A stretch of DNA of 64,000 nucleotides, from contig CP075497.1 of NCBI GenBank assembly GCA_021613535.1, forward strand, positions 10,788,001 to 10,852,000, given 5' to 3'. The stretch is from Adineta vaga. Lineage: Eukaryota > Rotifera. Within the stretch, counting starts at the first letter, position 1. Each line of letters starts with the position of its first letter. Below the pieces are notes generated by a model. The model was not told the origin of the DNA and made no database searches. It saw only the letters and a program-made list of their open reading frames with translations. A program made the translations under genes and the position numbers. Positions 24,101-36,319 of this stretch are shown piece after piece.

Positions 24101-26592
24101 TGGAGACATAAATCCTTAAAAAAACAATAACAACAGAAGGAATTAATAATAATAATAATAATAATAGTAATAGAAAAGCTGATTCAATTTTTCTTCTTTG
24201 TAAACCAATAAGCTTTTCATATTTTCATTCCATGCGTGTATTTAAAGCCATCTTTTGTGCACTAATCCATTGAAGAAGACGAAATATGCTTAGCTATTTT
24301 TGTTCTAATCTTTTTTTTTGCTTCTTCTTCTCCGAGAAAGTTTTGTTTCTTTCTATTAACAATAATTTTTCCAATGTTTTGTTATTGAATAAACGTATTT
24401 TATGCTTGAATGAATCTCTAGACGGAAATTCAAATAAGATGTAAGCTTAAAAAATCGTTCAATGTATGTATGTGTATTTTCATCATACAAAAAGAACTAA
24501 ATGGAGAAAAAAAAACAAGAGACGAGTAGAAAAAGTTGTTCGGCTACTTTCGATAATGTAATCTCAATCATTAGAGAACACACTTGCCCGTCATTGCGGA
24601 AATGAAAACTTTCTTTTTGACAGTTATGATAGTACGTGCTAGATCTTGCTGTAACTATTCTTGAGTGAACGACATTACCATCATTTTCTTCATCAATGTC
24701 TTTCCCATCATCATCATCTTTCTTTTCTTCTTCTTCTTCTGCCTCTTGTACTGGTTCATTATCAACCAAGGTTTTTGCCATCCGACTAACGATAGTGACG
24801 TTCGAATGCAAATGCGATATTCGGGTGTCAGTTTAAATGATTTGTGCTTTCCTACAACACCCATCTAGTTTACATCGACATGTAATGTTTCTATTTGGAT
24901 CGTTTGATCGATGTTATGTTTCTGTGTTAATTCAATTCTGTCCGTTCCCAAATCCTCTATTGGTACTAACAACAATTGCAACTAAAGCGTTTTCATAGAA
25001 GAAACATAAGAGAAATTAGACATACCACTTTAGCTAATTCTTTTCTTTTCTCAACGCAATCGTATTTAACTAAGCATCTCTCTTCGTTTTTGTTATTCGT
25101 TCATAATCAGAGTTTTTATCTCAGTTGACTTAATTTGACGTTCGAATAGATAAATCATCGTCTCAAATTCATTGATTCATATAAATATAAATATATATTA
25201 TAAATTGTCTATTACAATGACAATCGACAGCTTTTCCAAGGACTTTTCAGTAAACATGAAAAAAAGAATTTGTCATCAAGTAATATTGCTTATATGCCTA
25301 AGTGCGCTCTTCTTCGAATAGGGAAAAAAAAGGAGAAGAAGAAGAAGAAGAAGAGAGTATAAAAAAAGAAACGAGAATTTGTAAATGAAAGAAAAAGAAA
25401 CTCGTTCGATCTGAACGTCAATATTATTTTATTCGTTTAAATAGCAAAAACTTTATCAATATATTATTCATTTTTTTTTGAAATAAAATAAATGAATAGA
25501 AAGATTTTCTTTTCTCTCTTACAAATTTATCTGTTTTATTTGTAGATAAAGATAGACATTTGAAAAAGATTGTTTTGTAAATTTACATGATAATTTCAAG
25601 TGACAAGAAAATTGATGATGCTCATATAGATATTGACAATGATCAAGAATAGTTTGTTACTAAGAACAATTATTGCGAACAAACAGTTAACAGGTAAATA
25701 GACAAGAAAATATTTGCTTTTTGTTTTGTTTTCAAACGACAAAATAACATTGTATCCGACACAATCAAATTCAATGCAGCAGCTGCTTAATGGAATAAAA
25801 ATGATAGATTCTATTTTGACGTTAATATCTTAAGTTTTGTCTATCGATTGCCAATAACACCTTCGTTGATGACATAATAACATTGGAATAACGACTGTCG
25901 CAAAAAAGTCTGTGTATATATATGTAAATGTTTTATTGATATGTTAGATTGCTGCTAATGTTTCTTTTGACATGTCTTGAGAAAATAAAGATCTTATACG
26001 AAAAAGAATATGATTTCTTCTCGTCTAAGTATTCCTACTTTTTCATCAGAAACATCTTTTTTTCTGTTTTGATGATGCTTGAGAAATCAAGAAGATCAAG
26101 TAGAATGGACAGCTGTCAAATATACACTAATACTATAGACATCGATATATATATTTATATACATTCTAAACAATAATATTAGATGCCCTTCAAGTCGTTA
26201 GCGCTGAAATCTTAGCAAAAAAAGATGAGATTGTTTTACATACTTGGAAGATTCTTTCTTCTTCGTTTTTTTTCTATTCATCTCGTTTTTCTCTTTATTT
26301 TTCTCCTCTTTTTTTCTCTTCGTCATCTTCATAGTTGTCGTCATCGTTTCTCTTATTATCAGGCACCATATTTTAGAGATTGATTTCAAATCGCCGTCAG
26401 TCTTTCTAAATCATCTCGATCGTTGTTTGTTTCATCAATAACGACAAACTTTCTCAAGTGAAGTTTTAAAGAGAACAATCTGCCATCGTATGTTTGATTA
26501 GTTCTTTTCGTTTTAATAAAGATCTTATAGATTTATTCGTTTCTTCTAATGATCTTTTACCTAACATGCAATATTTCTCTTTTTTCCCTTAG
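21156..26592. other. 5.4 kb gene-poor interval
   Basis: The largest gene-free stretch in the window. It contains T-rich sequence just after the FLYWCH stop (probably 3' UTR), a TA repeat (22113-22132), GA repeats (22732-22745), an AAT repeat (24143-24166), a GAA repeat (25333-25355) and many poly-A/T runs. A possible 5' splice site follows AACAG near 25691. The interval ends in a strong acceptor at 26592 that precedes the CNG-channel coding exon. I see no conserved protein segment; an acidic minus-strand frame near 24510-24860 is noted but not supported. Confidence 0.55.
24143..24166. repeat. (AAT)n microsatellite
   Basis: About seven AAT units inside the 5.4 kb gene-poor interval. Confidence 0.85.
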
Positions 26593-26643
26593 ACTTCTGT
26601 GAGCTCCAGTCGCCCTTCTTTTGGGCATTACGCTCGTGATGGC

Positions 26644-29600
26644 ATGGCTCAAGCATCGTCGTTCAAATCATCTATACGCTATCAAGTGTGCAATTCAACT
26701 ACTGACAATGATAATATACATGTTACAACAACAACAAAACCATTTGAACAAGATCATTCAGCAACAAATGCTGACGATTTACGTGAAATTACCATATCAT
26801 CAACAACAGACAAAAAACTGTCTTTATCATCATCATCTTCACCAAATCATCATCAACATTCATCAATACAAACACATTTTATTCCTTTAATATCAAATCA
26901 TTCACAAAAAACTTCTCCAATTGACTCAAATCTTATCAAAATACAAAGTCAATCATCATCTTCATCTTCTTCTTCTCCTTCACTACCACCACCACCACCA
27001 CTGCCACTATCAAAATATCCACTTGATAGTGTATCATCCATTCATTCCTTTTCAAAACAAACAAATCCAGTATCGCATCATTCTTCAATTCGTGATAATG
27101 TTAATTCATCGAATACACAACAATCTATAAATGATATACTTGCAACTAAATTACCAACTTCTCTAGAAAGTTCAACGCCAATTTTAACAACAACTCAACA
27201 ACGTATATCAACAGAAAATGCTAATCTATTTACATCCTATCAAGGAGATTATATTCGTCAGTCTCGTCAATTACGTAAAGCACGTCGACAAGATATAAAA
27301 GCTCGTTTTGAAAAATTTGATTTTAATTCTTCAACTAATCGACGTGCACATACAACACGTCGTTTTACATTTATTTTTGATCCAAGTGGTCGTTTAACAT
27401 ACTGGTGGACATCAATAATAAGTCTCGCATTTCTTTACAATTTCTGGATAATTATTTTTCGTTTTTCATTTCATGAATTAACATCAGAAAATTTATTAAT
27501 TTGGTTTATCTTTGATTATTCATGTGATTTTCTTTATTTAATGGATATTATGTTTAATTTTCGTACAGCCTATCTCGAAGAAGGAGTTTTACAAACCGAT
27601 CCAATTAAGTTACGTCATTATTATATGAATACAACACGATTTTATATTGATTGTCTTTGTTTAATGCCATTAGATTTTCTTTATTTATCAATTGGTTTCA
27701 AATCCATTGTACGATGTTTTCGTTTAGTTAAAATTTATCGTTTTTGGACATTTCTTGATCGTACGGAACGACATACAAATTATCCGAATTTATTTCGTGC
27801 CATTGTTATGATTCATTATTTACTTGCAATCTTCCATTGGAATGCATGTTTAATATATATTCTACATACACGATCAGAATTAGGGTTTACAAAACGTTTT
27901 TCATTTACATTTAATGATAGTGGTTTAGATTATTTTAAAGCTTTGTAAGTTAATAAACATTTTAAACGAGAGAGAGAAAGAAATTGTATTTTTATTTTCT
28001 ATGAAAAGATATTGGTCAGTATCAGCATTAACATTAACACAAAATCATGAAACGAAACCAACATCGAAAGAAGATTATATATTCTTAAGTATAGAATTAG
28101 TATTTGCTCTATTATTATTCGCAACAATTATGGGACATGTTGCATCAATTGTTTCGAATTTAAGTAATGCAAGAAAAGATTTTCAAGGTAAATACTGAAG
28201 ATTTTTTATAAATATTTTGTATGATTTCTTTCTTTGATTTTAAGCCAAATTAGATGCAGTTAAAACTTACATGTCATTGCGACGTGTACCGAACAGTTTA
28301 GAAGATCGAGTTATTCGATGGTATGTTTCTTGTTTCTTAGACCAAATATCTGGATAAAAGATTAAGAAGATTATTATTTTATTCGATCCAATGCATAGAA
28401 GAGAAGTTCAACAGAGCATAAAGAATCGTGGAAATATTTAATGAGAAAGATCCGGATGAATATACGCTTGAAAAGATTTGCTTATCTTATTGAAAATATT
28501 GAAATTTTATTTTTAGGTTTGATTATTTATGGATGAGTCATAAATCTGTCGATGATAATCAAGTTCTTTCATTATTGCCATATAAACTTCGTGCTGAAAT
28601 AGCCATACATGTTCATTTAGATACATTAAAACGAGTAAATATCATGTTGAATAAGAGATGAGTAAAGTTGATTTTGTTTTAGGTGGAAATTTTTCAAAAT
28701 ACAGAAGCAGGATTTTTAAATGAATTGGTTTTACGTTTAAAACCAGTACTTTTCTCACCGGGTGATTTTATTTGTCGCAAAGGTGAAGTCGGAAGAGAAA
28801 TGTATATCGTCAATCGAGGAAAATTACATGTAATGGCAGATAATAATAAAACAGTTCTGGCAACATTGAAAGCTGGTAGGAAGAATTTTTGTGAATTGAA
28901 AGGTATGATATGTTCTGTTCTGTTTTGTTTTAGGTTCATATTTTGGAGAAATTAGTATTTTAAATATGGGAAGTGGAAATCGTAGAACAGCATCAGTACG
29001 ATCAGTTGGATATTCAGATTTATTTTGTCTTTCGAAAGAAGATCTTTGGGAAGTATTGAAAGAATATCCAGCAGTTCGAGTTAAATTAGAAGCAATAGCG
29101 GTGAAACGTTTAGAAAAACATAAGAAACCATTGATTCAACAAGGTAAATAGTTACTAATATGAATGACTTGTTTTCAATTGAATTTAATATTTTAGTTAA
29201 TCTAAAACGAAGTAAAAGTGCACCGGGTCTTGTCGAAGCAAGTTGTCGTCTTCCATTTCATGCTCCTATCCGTCGAATAGGCAGTGGTATTCGTCATTTA
29301 TCAACCATTGAAGAAACCGATATACCTCTGAGTACACCTACAACACTTCCAATCTATTCATCCTTTGGTCCCGAACAACAACAACAACAGCAACAACTTT
29401 CGTTTTCATCAAATTCTTTATTAGTTGCAGCTCCACTTGCATCATCAGTTAGTGTTACATCTTCATTAAATTCCACTCGACAACCAATAATTAATCATTC
29501 TGTATCTTGGTCAACAACAACAGATACAAAAACACAATTTGATACGTCTCGTGTTGGTCGAACAGTTTCTTTGATTCATAGTGATACACGAAATCGAAAG

Positions 29601-29759
29601 AATTCAATCATTTCCAATGAAATTGATTATTTACGTAAACATTTATGTGAACTTGAAAAACAAGATTTATCAACGAATTCTATATACAAAGACGAATATT
29701 TTGAAACAAAAGCTCGTTTAAAAAGTCTTGAAGAAAAACAATTTATCGGTGGTAGATAA
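26644..29759 (+). CDS. Cyclic-nucleotide-gated channel subunit with atypical pore (7 exons)
   Basis: Exons 26644-27944, 28009-28187, 28245-28320, 28517-28634, 28683-28875, 28934-29143 and 29197-29759 give 879 residues. A long Ser-rich cytoplasmic N-terminus is followed by S1-S6 with CNG hallmarks ([30 protein letters not shown]), a C-linker ([37 protein letters not shown]) and a cyclic-nucleotide-binding domain ([48 protein letters not shown]). The Glu of GEIS and Arg of RRTA that grip cAMP/cGMP are kept. The family forms cation channels in sensory and ciliary membranes. The pore is odd: the usual LTLTTIGET filter reads [10 protein letters not shown] strong acceptor at 26592 lies in frame with the ATG, so an upstream coding exon is possible. 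Overall it is closest to CNGA subunits. Confidence 0.9.
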
Positions 29760-29997
29760 CAACCGGTGTAGAACACAATAGAAAACCAAATTCGAAATGA
29801 TAAATGAAATGATTCTCCTCTTATCTGTATATAGAATTTTTTTCCTATATTTTCTTTGAATTTTCTGATAATTATCTTTAATATATATATATATATGTTG
29901 TTGTTTTTTGACTGTATGTATGCGGAAAAAGAGCGATAGTGATCAGATCGCCTAGACGCATGAATTTAGTTTTATTTGAAAGAAAAACACGAATGAA

Positions 29998-30979
29998 TTA
30001 ATTAACAAAATGATTATTTAGCGAACAACAATGACAATGCGAAGAGTTTATTCGATTTGAAGAGCGAGAAGATGCTAATGCAACCTAAACAAAAAATAAA
30101 GAAAGATTTCTTCGAAAAATAAAAGAAAAGATTTCTTCGTACAGTTATTTTTCTTCCATCAGCAATTGAACCATTTTTAACACGGATAGCATTGATTCCA
30201 TCATCTAGAATTCAAGAGAAAAGAAGATAAAATTAACATTTGTTGATGAAATGATTTATTTATATCTTCATTTCTTACTATGACGAAGAAATGTAATAAA
30301 ACCAAATCCCTAAAGAAAAGAATTCATTAAAATTCGATTTCCTTTCTTTTTCTGTATGTCAAATATTAATTATACCTTAGAGCCACGTTCATTTGAGACT
30401 ATTTCAGGATCTTTGATTGGTCCAAAAACCTTAAAAAACAAATCTATATGAAATTCATTATCAATTAGAAAATATATTCTTACGAGAAATTGTTTGCATA
30501 GATCATCAACTGTCCAGAGAAATGGAATATTACCAACATGAATACGTAATGGAGAATCTTCTTCAAGAAATCGATGCTAAATCAAAAGACAAAATTCTTT
30601 GGTTTAATAATGGAAAAACAAAAGAAAAATTTACTTGATCATACGATGGCATTGATAAATGCCGATTAATAGTCGAAAATGATGTTGAATGAGAACGAAC
30701 AATTCGATTTGGATCATATTCATACGAAGAACATTTCGAGGATGAAGCACACTAAAAGAGAAATATGTTCAGATTGATAGATAAACAACTTTCTACGAAC
30801 TAGATGATTTGGTATCATCGATAGATGTTGATTTATCGTTGGTTTTGAATGCATACATAAAAGCTGATCATTCAATTGTTGCATTGAAATAAACTATTTG
30901 AAAGTTGATAATAAATTGACAAAAACTAGAGATCTATACAAACCTGATTACAACATGGAATAGATAAATGTTGATCCAT
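29998..30979 (-). CDS. Rbfox-like single-RRM RNA-binding protein (8 exons)
   Basis: Minus-strand exons 30944-30979, 30801-30893, 30635-30751, 30484-30576, 30376-30429, 30279-30309, 30143-30204 and 29998-30084 give 190 residues in phase. None is long enough to appear as a large open frame. The RRM (residues about 85-170) has RNP2-like LRIHVGNIPF and RNP1 KGFGFITF preceded by NERGS, the NERGSKGFGF run typical of Rbfox/FOX-1 splicing regulators, and ends in DGRKITV. Rbfox proteins bind UGCAUG and control alternative splicing. The beta1-alpha1 loop differs (IPFLWTVDD where Rbfox has IPFRFRDPD). The Ala/Tyr-rich C-terminus of vertebrate Rbfox is missing. The exon 2 donor (gttcgt) and the final exon are the least certain parts. 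Confidence 0.68.
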
Positions 30980-31324
30980 CGGAAAAGAACTAACACAGAT
31001 AAAAATGTCTTCTATTGTTTTGTTTTTCTAACGAATTGATTCTCAAATGGTATCTATTATTTGAGCATAGATAGATTTAAATAGAAGAAAAGAAAACACG
31101 TGTTTAACATATCACATGTTGTTCAATTTTTGAAAAAGGACGAACATGTGTTAACGAACAGAAAATTCAAATTCGAAATGCATACATGTTTTACTTTTCT
31201 CATGAAGAGTTGTTTTATGAATTAGCATAGTGATGAATATCAAGGCTTATAATAATATATATATTAAATGTACATGTGTAAATCGAAGAAGAAGAAGAAA
31301 AACAAACAGTTCAAAAACGAAATT

Positions 31325-33416
31325 TTAACGACGTCGACCACCTTTGAATGTTGTTCTAGGAATTGGTTTTTGTGTTTGTAAACATTCTCGAATCAAACGA
31401 AGTGCTTGATTTATTTGACTTTTAGTTCCTTTGATTACTGATGGTTCATTATCATCATTTGTTAAATGAATTTTTGCACCTGTTTGTTCGCGAATTTGTG
31501 TGATATGTTGACCTGAATATATAAAAGATTGATTTAGGAAAGTTCATTTTTAAGAAAACTATATTTACCAAATGGACCAATCAACAATCCTACTTGTCTT
31601 CCTTTGACTGAATTCAATTTTTTAACAAATATTCGTTTATCTTCGGATAATTTTGATTGTTTAGATTCATCATCATCATTCTCATCAGATTCTGGATCTG
31701 TATCATCATAATTCAATGGAGCATCTTCAGAATTATGTCGATGTTTTGTTAATAATGATGAAGATGAATATGTTGAAACAGTTGATCGATATTTTGATTC
31801 AGTTAAATCTTCATTTGAAGCAGCATTATTATTATGATTATTTTGATTCAATAAAGTCATTTCACATATATCATTCAATTTATAACCTCCATAATCATGA
31901 GCAGATGATTCATCATAATTTTCTGATGGATCATACATAATATACGATTGATTTTTATCTTCACTATTAAAATGATTTTGTTCAAGAACATTTTGAATAA
32001 TTTCACGAAGACAACTTAAATAAATGAAATCAGATCGATGTATATTCTCAAATATTATCTATTAACAATATAACTTACTAGATAATATATTCCGTATGTT
32101 GACTTCGTAAAAGAACAATACGTTCATCACTTTGTGGACATGTTTGAGGAAAAACTTTGATCATATCCAATTGATATTTTTCTTTTAAACGATCTAAGCG
32201 TTCATTACGTTTACCTGTGATGATTGGAATAAATGTTTTCGAATATAATAATCGAAGTTCATATTGTTTTGGTGAACATTGAAATGCAGTCATTAAATCA
32301 CTTAAGACCTCAATAGAGATCTCAAGATCGTTTCCATCGATTATTGTTAATATAGATTCAATCGATGATTCACATGAAAGTTCTAACATAGAATTGAAAT
32401 GTTCAATATATAAATTTTCAATTAATTCTTCTCGAACATTATTTGGTATTAATAAACGAAATGGAAGATGATGAGATAGACTATTCAAACCTAGTCGTGT
32501 AGCATCGGTCCAAACCGGTGGTGTAGGTTTCGATTCAACTGAATCAAATGGAACAGTAGTTTGATCTGATACGAAAAGTATTTAACAATGAGATTTTAAT
32601 GAAATTCTTCTCAATTACCGTTGTCGGATATTGTTGTTGATGATTGTAATGTTATTGTGGGTGGTGGTGGTGGCGGTGGTGAAGGTGGTGGTTGAGGTAA
32701 TGGGCGATGTTTACTAAAATCAGTCATTTTATGTAATTGTAAATCTCCATTGATTTGAATATTCGAAGAATCTAATTGTAAATCATATCGTTTCATATAT
32801 TCGAGTTCTTCCTAAAAATGAAAAGATTTTAATTTACAAGAGAAACAATAACATCGAATATTACATTGACTCCTTCAAGATGCACTTCCATTTCATCAAG
32901 TTCGTCTGAATTGATTGATCGAGGATTAGTTTTCATTATTAATAATTGTTTAATTAATTTTTCTTCAAGTAAATTTTTCATGATATTTTGAAGTGTTATT
33001 AATTCATCATGTGATTGAGCATTTTCTTCTAACATTCGAGTTTTCATTGAAAGAATACGATTATACATGAGATTCTTCCATTCATCTAATTGTTGATGAA
33101 TAGTTGTACTCATTTGATCAAGATCAATGGTTTTCAATGCTTGTTTTTGTATTTGAATATGTTTATGCATCTGTGAAGATGATATTTCGGTTGATGTTGA
33201 AGGTAGATTAACTGATGTTGTTCGGTGAAAATTAGTATTTGTATTTGTTGATGAAACATTTGGCGTTGTCGGTGCTGGACGTACAGGTTCTAGCGTTGTT
33301 TTATCTTCAATAATGGAGATTTTCTTCGATGATTGATTTGCTTGAGTTCGTGATCCATAGAGAGATTTATTATTATTGAAAAGAAGTGATGGATTCGTTC
33401 CATTATTGTTTGACAT
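31325..33416 (-). CDS. hnRNP K-like KH-domain protein (5 exons)
   Basis: Minus-strand exons 32865-33416, 32619-32811, 32079-32565, 31569-32014 and 31325-31512 give 621 residues. The N-terminal 180 residues are Asn/Ser/Thr-rich with a coiled-coil-like stretch. A proline run follows (PPPSPPPPPPP). Three KH-like units come next: a first without a GxxG loop (PFRLLIPNNVREELIENLY), a second (LRLLYSKTFIPIITGKRN ... VFPQTCPQSDERIVLL) that closely tracks hnRNP K KH2, and a C-terminal third (VGLLIGPFGQHITQIREQTG) with a proper GPFG loop. An acidic Ser/Asp region separates KH2 from KH3. Members bind C-rich RNA or DNA and act in transcription and translation. Only KH3 has the canonical GxxG, so nucleic-acid binding by the first two is doubtful. 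PCBP is less likely, given the KH2 match. Confidence 0.75.
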
Positions 33417-35388
33417 GATGAAAAATCGAAAATAGAAACGAAAAATAGACTTTTTTTTGGTTTAGCCGTTTTTTACACGTTTCTTATTGATTCTCGTTTA
33501 AATACCAATGGTGAAATTTTTACGTCATTCTTATCGATTACCGGTGACGTCCATCGGAATTGTGTAAGAAAGTAACAGCAAAAATGACTTCTTACATATT
33601 CATTTTCTTTGTTGTGAACTTTAATTGTGTTGTTCTTTATTTGTTCCTCATTAATTTTATCTAATTCTCTTAGTAAAACAGGCCGTATGTAGCAATCGCA
33701 ACTCTCTCTATTGTTTTCTATTTTCGATAAATGTTGAAGATTTATTATTCGGATGTTTTCATGAAATAATGTGATTTAGATGAAACAATTTCATCTCATC
33801 AATATGCTTTTTTAGTTAGATGAGAATGATTCATTTCAATCTATAAATCGATATTGTTAATACTAAATAAACTATTATGTACTGCTGTGTGTATAGTCTG
33901 TCATTTTAATACTTGTTTTTTTTGGATGATTTGCACTGAACTATATTCTACTCATTTTTCATTCCCATGTTGTATGAAACATGAAATGTCATTGTTATCA
34001 TTGTTTATGCAGTAAATATGATACACAAATCGTATCATATTATAAATCTTCAATTACTTGAAAAATTTACGCCATTTCTAATGTATAGATATTCTCCAAT
34101 TTGGAAAAAAAGGCTTGATTAATGTTTAATATAATGAAATAGAAAAGAAGAAAAGGTCAAAATAAGTCTACGCAGCAAGTCATCGTAGGCGATATGACTA
34201 ATACTCTGGTAGTATGACATGAAATGGAAAGAAAAGATATTTTTGTAGTGGATACTCTTTGTCAAAACACATCTCTTCATTATTATAAATATTTTCTTAG
34301 TTAGAAGATAATGTGCAATTCCATAGTCTTTCCATTTGTCATGTTTTCCTAAATAATACATAAAATATATTTTTTCTCCAACAATCGTCATTACTTATTT
34401 GAGTAAAACCATTTTTTATCAGTTTGTGAATACTCACTAAGATAATTGTTTGCATGATATCTACAAATTTATCTAGATTTGTCAGAAAGATCTGATAAGA
34501 TGATAGATAATTATTTATTCAAAATGTAGATCCTCATACTTCAACATTTATATTCTCAATTGAAATCTTTTCATGATAAAATCTCGGCAACAAAGAAGAA
34601 AAGTTTCATGAAAGAAACTATCTTATAATCTATTTATGATCTATCGTATCTCATTACTTTGAAAACATTTCCGTTAGTTGCTTGTCTTTTATTATTAAGA
34701 AAGAATGTATTGAAAGTGTTCTTTTATATTTAATTGCAAAGAGAAGAATTCTTTTATTTGATATTCTCGAGAAATTTTATCTTTACTATAAGCTTTGCAG
34801 AGATAGTAGATCTTTCTAATTATCTCAATAAGATTTTCATAAGAAAATTTCTTTTTTCTTCAGATTATTCTATCAGTTATTTCATAAATATACTTTTGAA
34901 TCTTATTTATCTGATGAATGCATTTCATATTATCTTCTTTGAAGTGAAAATCCTGACTGCATAGGAAATTAGTTCGATAGTCATTCTTTGATCTCAGATT
35001 AGTTTCAACAAAAATCAATTGAGACTGGAGCACTTCTGTTTCTTTTCTTCGCGAGAAGAATCTATCTATATATTTGATTATTTATTCTTTTTTGACGATG
35101 AACTGAAACATTTTCATCTACGTCAGTTGAATAATTATTTCTTATATAGGTTTTTTCATGCTTAAATACATTTTCCATTGTTAAAACATCTTTTTATTCT
35201 CAAAAAATATGCTTCTATGGAAAAAAAAGAAGGAAGTCTATTTTCTCATGTATCTTTGTTCAATATAGATCTCTAGAGTTCGAATAAGTAAAAAGAGAGT
35301 GAGAGAGAGAGAGAAAGAGAAAAGGAAAAGTGTGTTCTTTTCTTCATTCATTTTTTTATCAATATACGTTTGTAAACAGGTATATATC
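33417..35388. other. Intergenic, divergent promoters likely
   Basis: About 2 kb between the minus-strand KH gene and the plus-strand CRAL-TRIO gene, which point away from each other, so both promoters probably lie here. The sequence is very A+T-rich. GA repeats occur at about 35295-35320, just before the CRAL-TRIO start. No coding region recognised. Confidence 0.55.
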
Positions 35389-36319
35389 ATGGCCTATGCT
35401 GATAGAGATGATGAACAATTATTAACAATAAAAGATCATATTAATCATTTGAGAAAATGGGTACAAGAACAACAGCCAATTTTAAATTCGTTAGATACAG
35501 ATGAATTTCTATTAAGATTTTTACGTGTAACGGATTTTCGTATGTTAAAAGCAAAAGAATGGTTAGTTCATTTTTGGCAATATCGAATAGAAAATTTTCA
35601 ATGGTAAGTTTTCTTTCTATTTTATTCTCAATTCATATGTTTTTCATAGGTTTACAAATCGAAATTTAATAAAAAATCCATTGATGTGTGAGATTGGTGA
35701 ATTAGCTTATTGTCTTCAATTACCAAAAGAAACTAAAGATAAACATTTAATTGTTCTTCTTCGTTTGGGACAATATGATCTAACAAAATATACTTTCGAT
35801 GATATAACTCGTTATACATTTGCTGTCGTTGATATTCTCAATAGTCAACCTGCTGCTCAATTATATGGATTTATCATTCTTTTAGATTTTACAAATATTC
35901 GTTTACAACATATAAGTCAATTTACTCGCGATCGTATTCGACGCTATATTGATTGTTGGGAGAGAATGTACCCAATACATTTACGTCAAATACATTTATA
36001 TAATTATCCCACTTGTTTCAGTGCATTGTTTTATTTATTTCGAATGTTTTATCGTCGAAAATTTCATGAACAAATTTATTTTCATTCGCGATCATCAGAT
36101 GATTCAATGAGAAAATCTTTACATATGTATATTGATCCAACTTTATTACCATGTGAATATGGCGGTCAATTAGGTTCAATTGAAACCGATTTAAATAAAG
36201 CATTTGTACAATGGACTCAAGAACATAATGATTCAATGATACAATTGGAAGAATATAGTGTAGATTTGAAACATGTTTCTCAATTGTTAACAAATATTCA
36301 AAAAGAATATGACAGATAA
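35389..36319 (+). CDS. CRAL-TRIO domain lipid-binding protein (2 exons)
   Basis: Exons 35389-35603 and 35650-36319 (46-bp intron) give 294 residues. Residues about 25-75 form the CRAL-TRIO N-terminal helical domain (DEFLLRFLRVTDFRMLKAKE), and residues about 95-250 the lipid-binding lobe (FIILLDFTNIRLQHISQFT, YPIHLRQIHLYNYPTCFSAL, LLPCEYGG). The L-RFLR and LP-EYGG motifs are typical of the alpha-tocopherol transfer protein, RLBP1 and clavesin group, which carry tocopherol, retinal or phosphoinositides between membranes. The ligand cannot be read from sequence. No signal peptide is seen, so it is a cytosolic carrier. The ATG follows a T-rich stretch and is the first in frame that preserves the domain. 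Confidence 0.88.

Noticed and set aside
24497-24864. Minus-strand acidic open frames (Glu/Asp/Lys-rich) as a gene
   Set aside because: They mostly reflect TTC/ATC-rich repeats. There is no recognised domain, and no partner exons with conserved sequence were found.
34119-34964. Frames in the KH/CRAL-TRIO intergenic region
   Set aside because: Phe/Ile/Ser-rich products of AT-rich DNA with no conserved motif.
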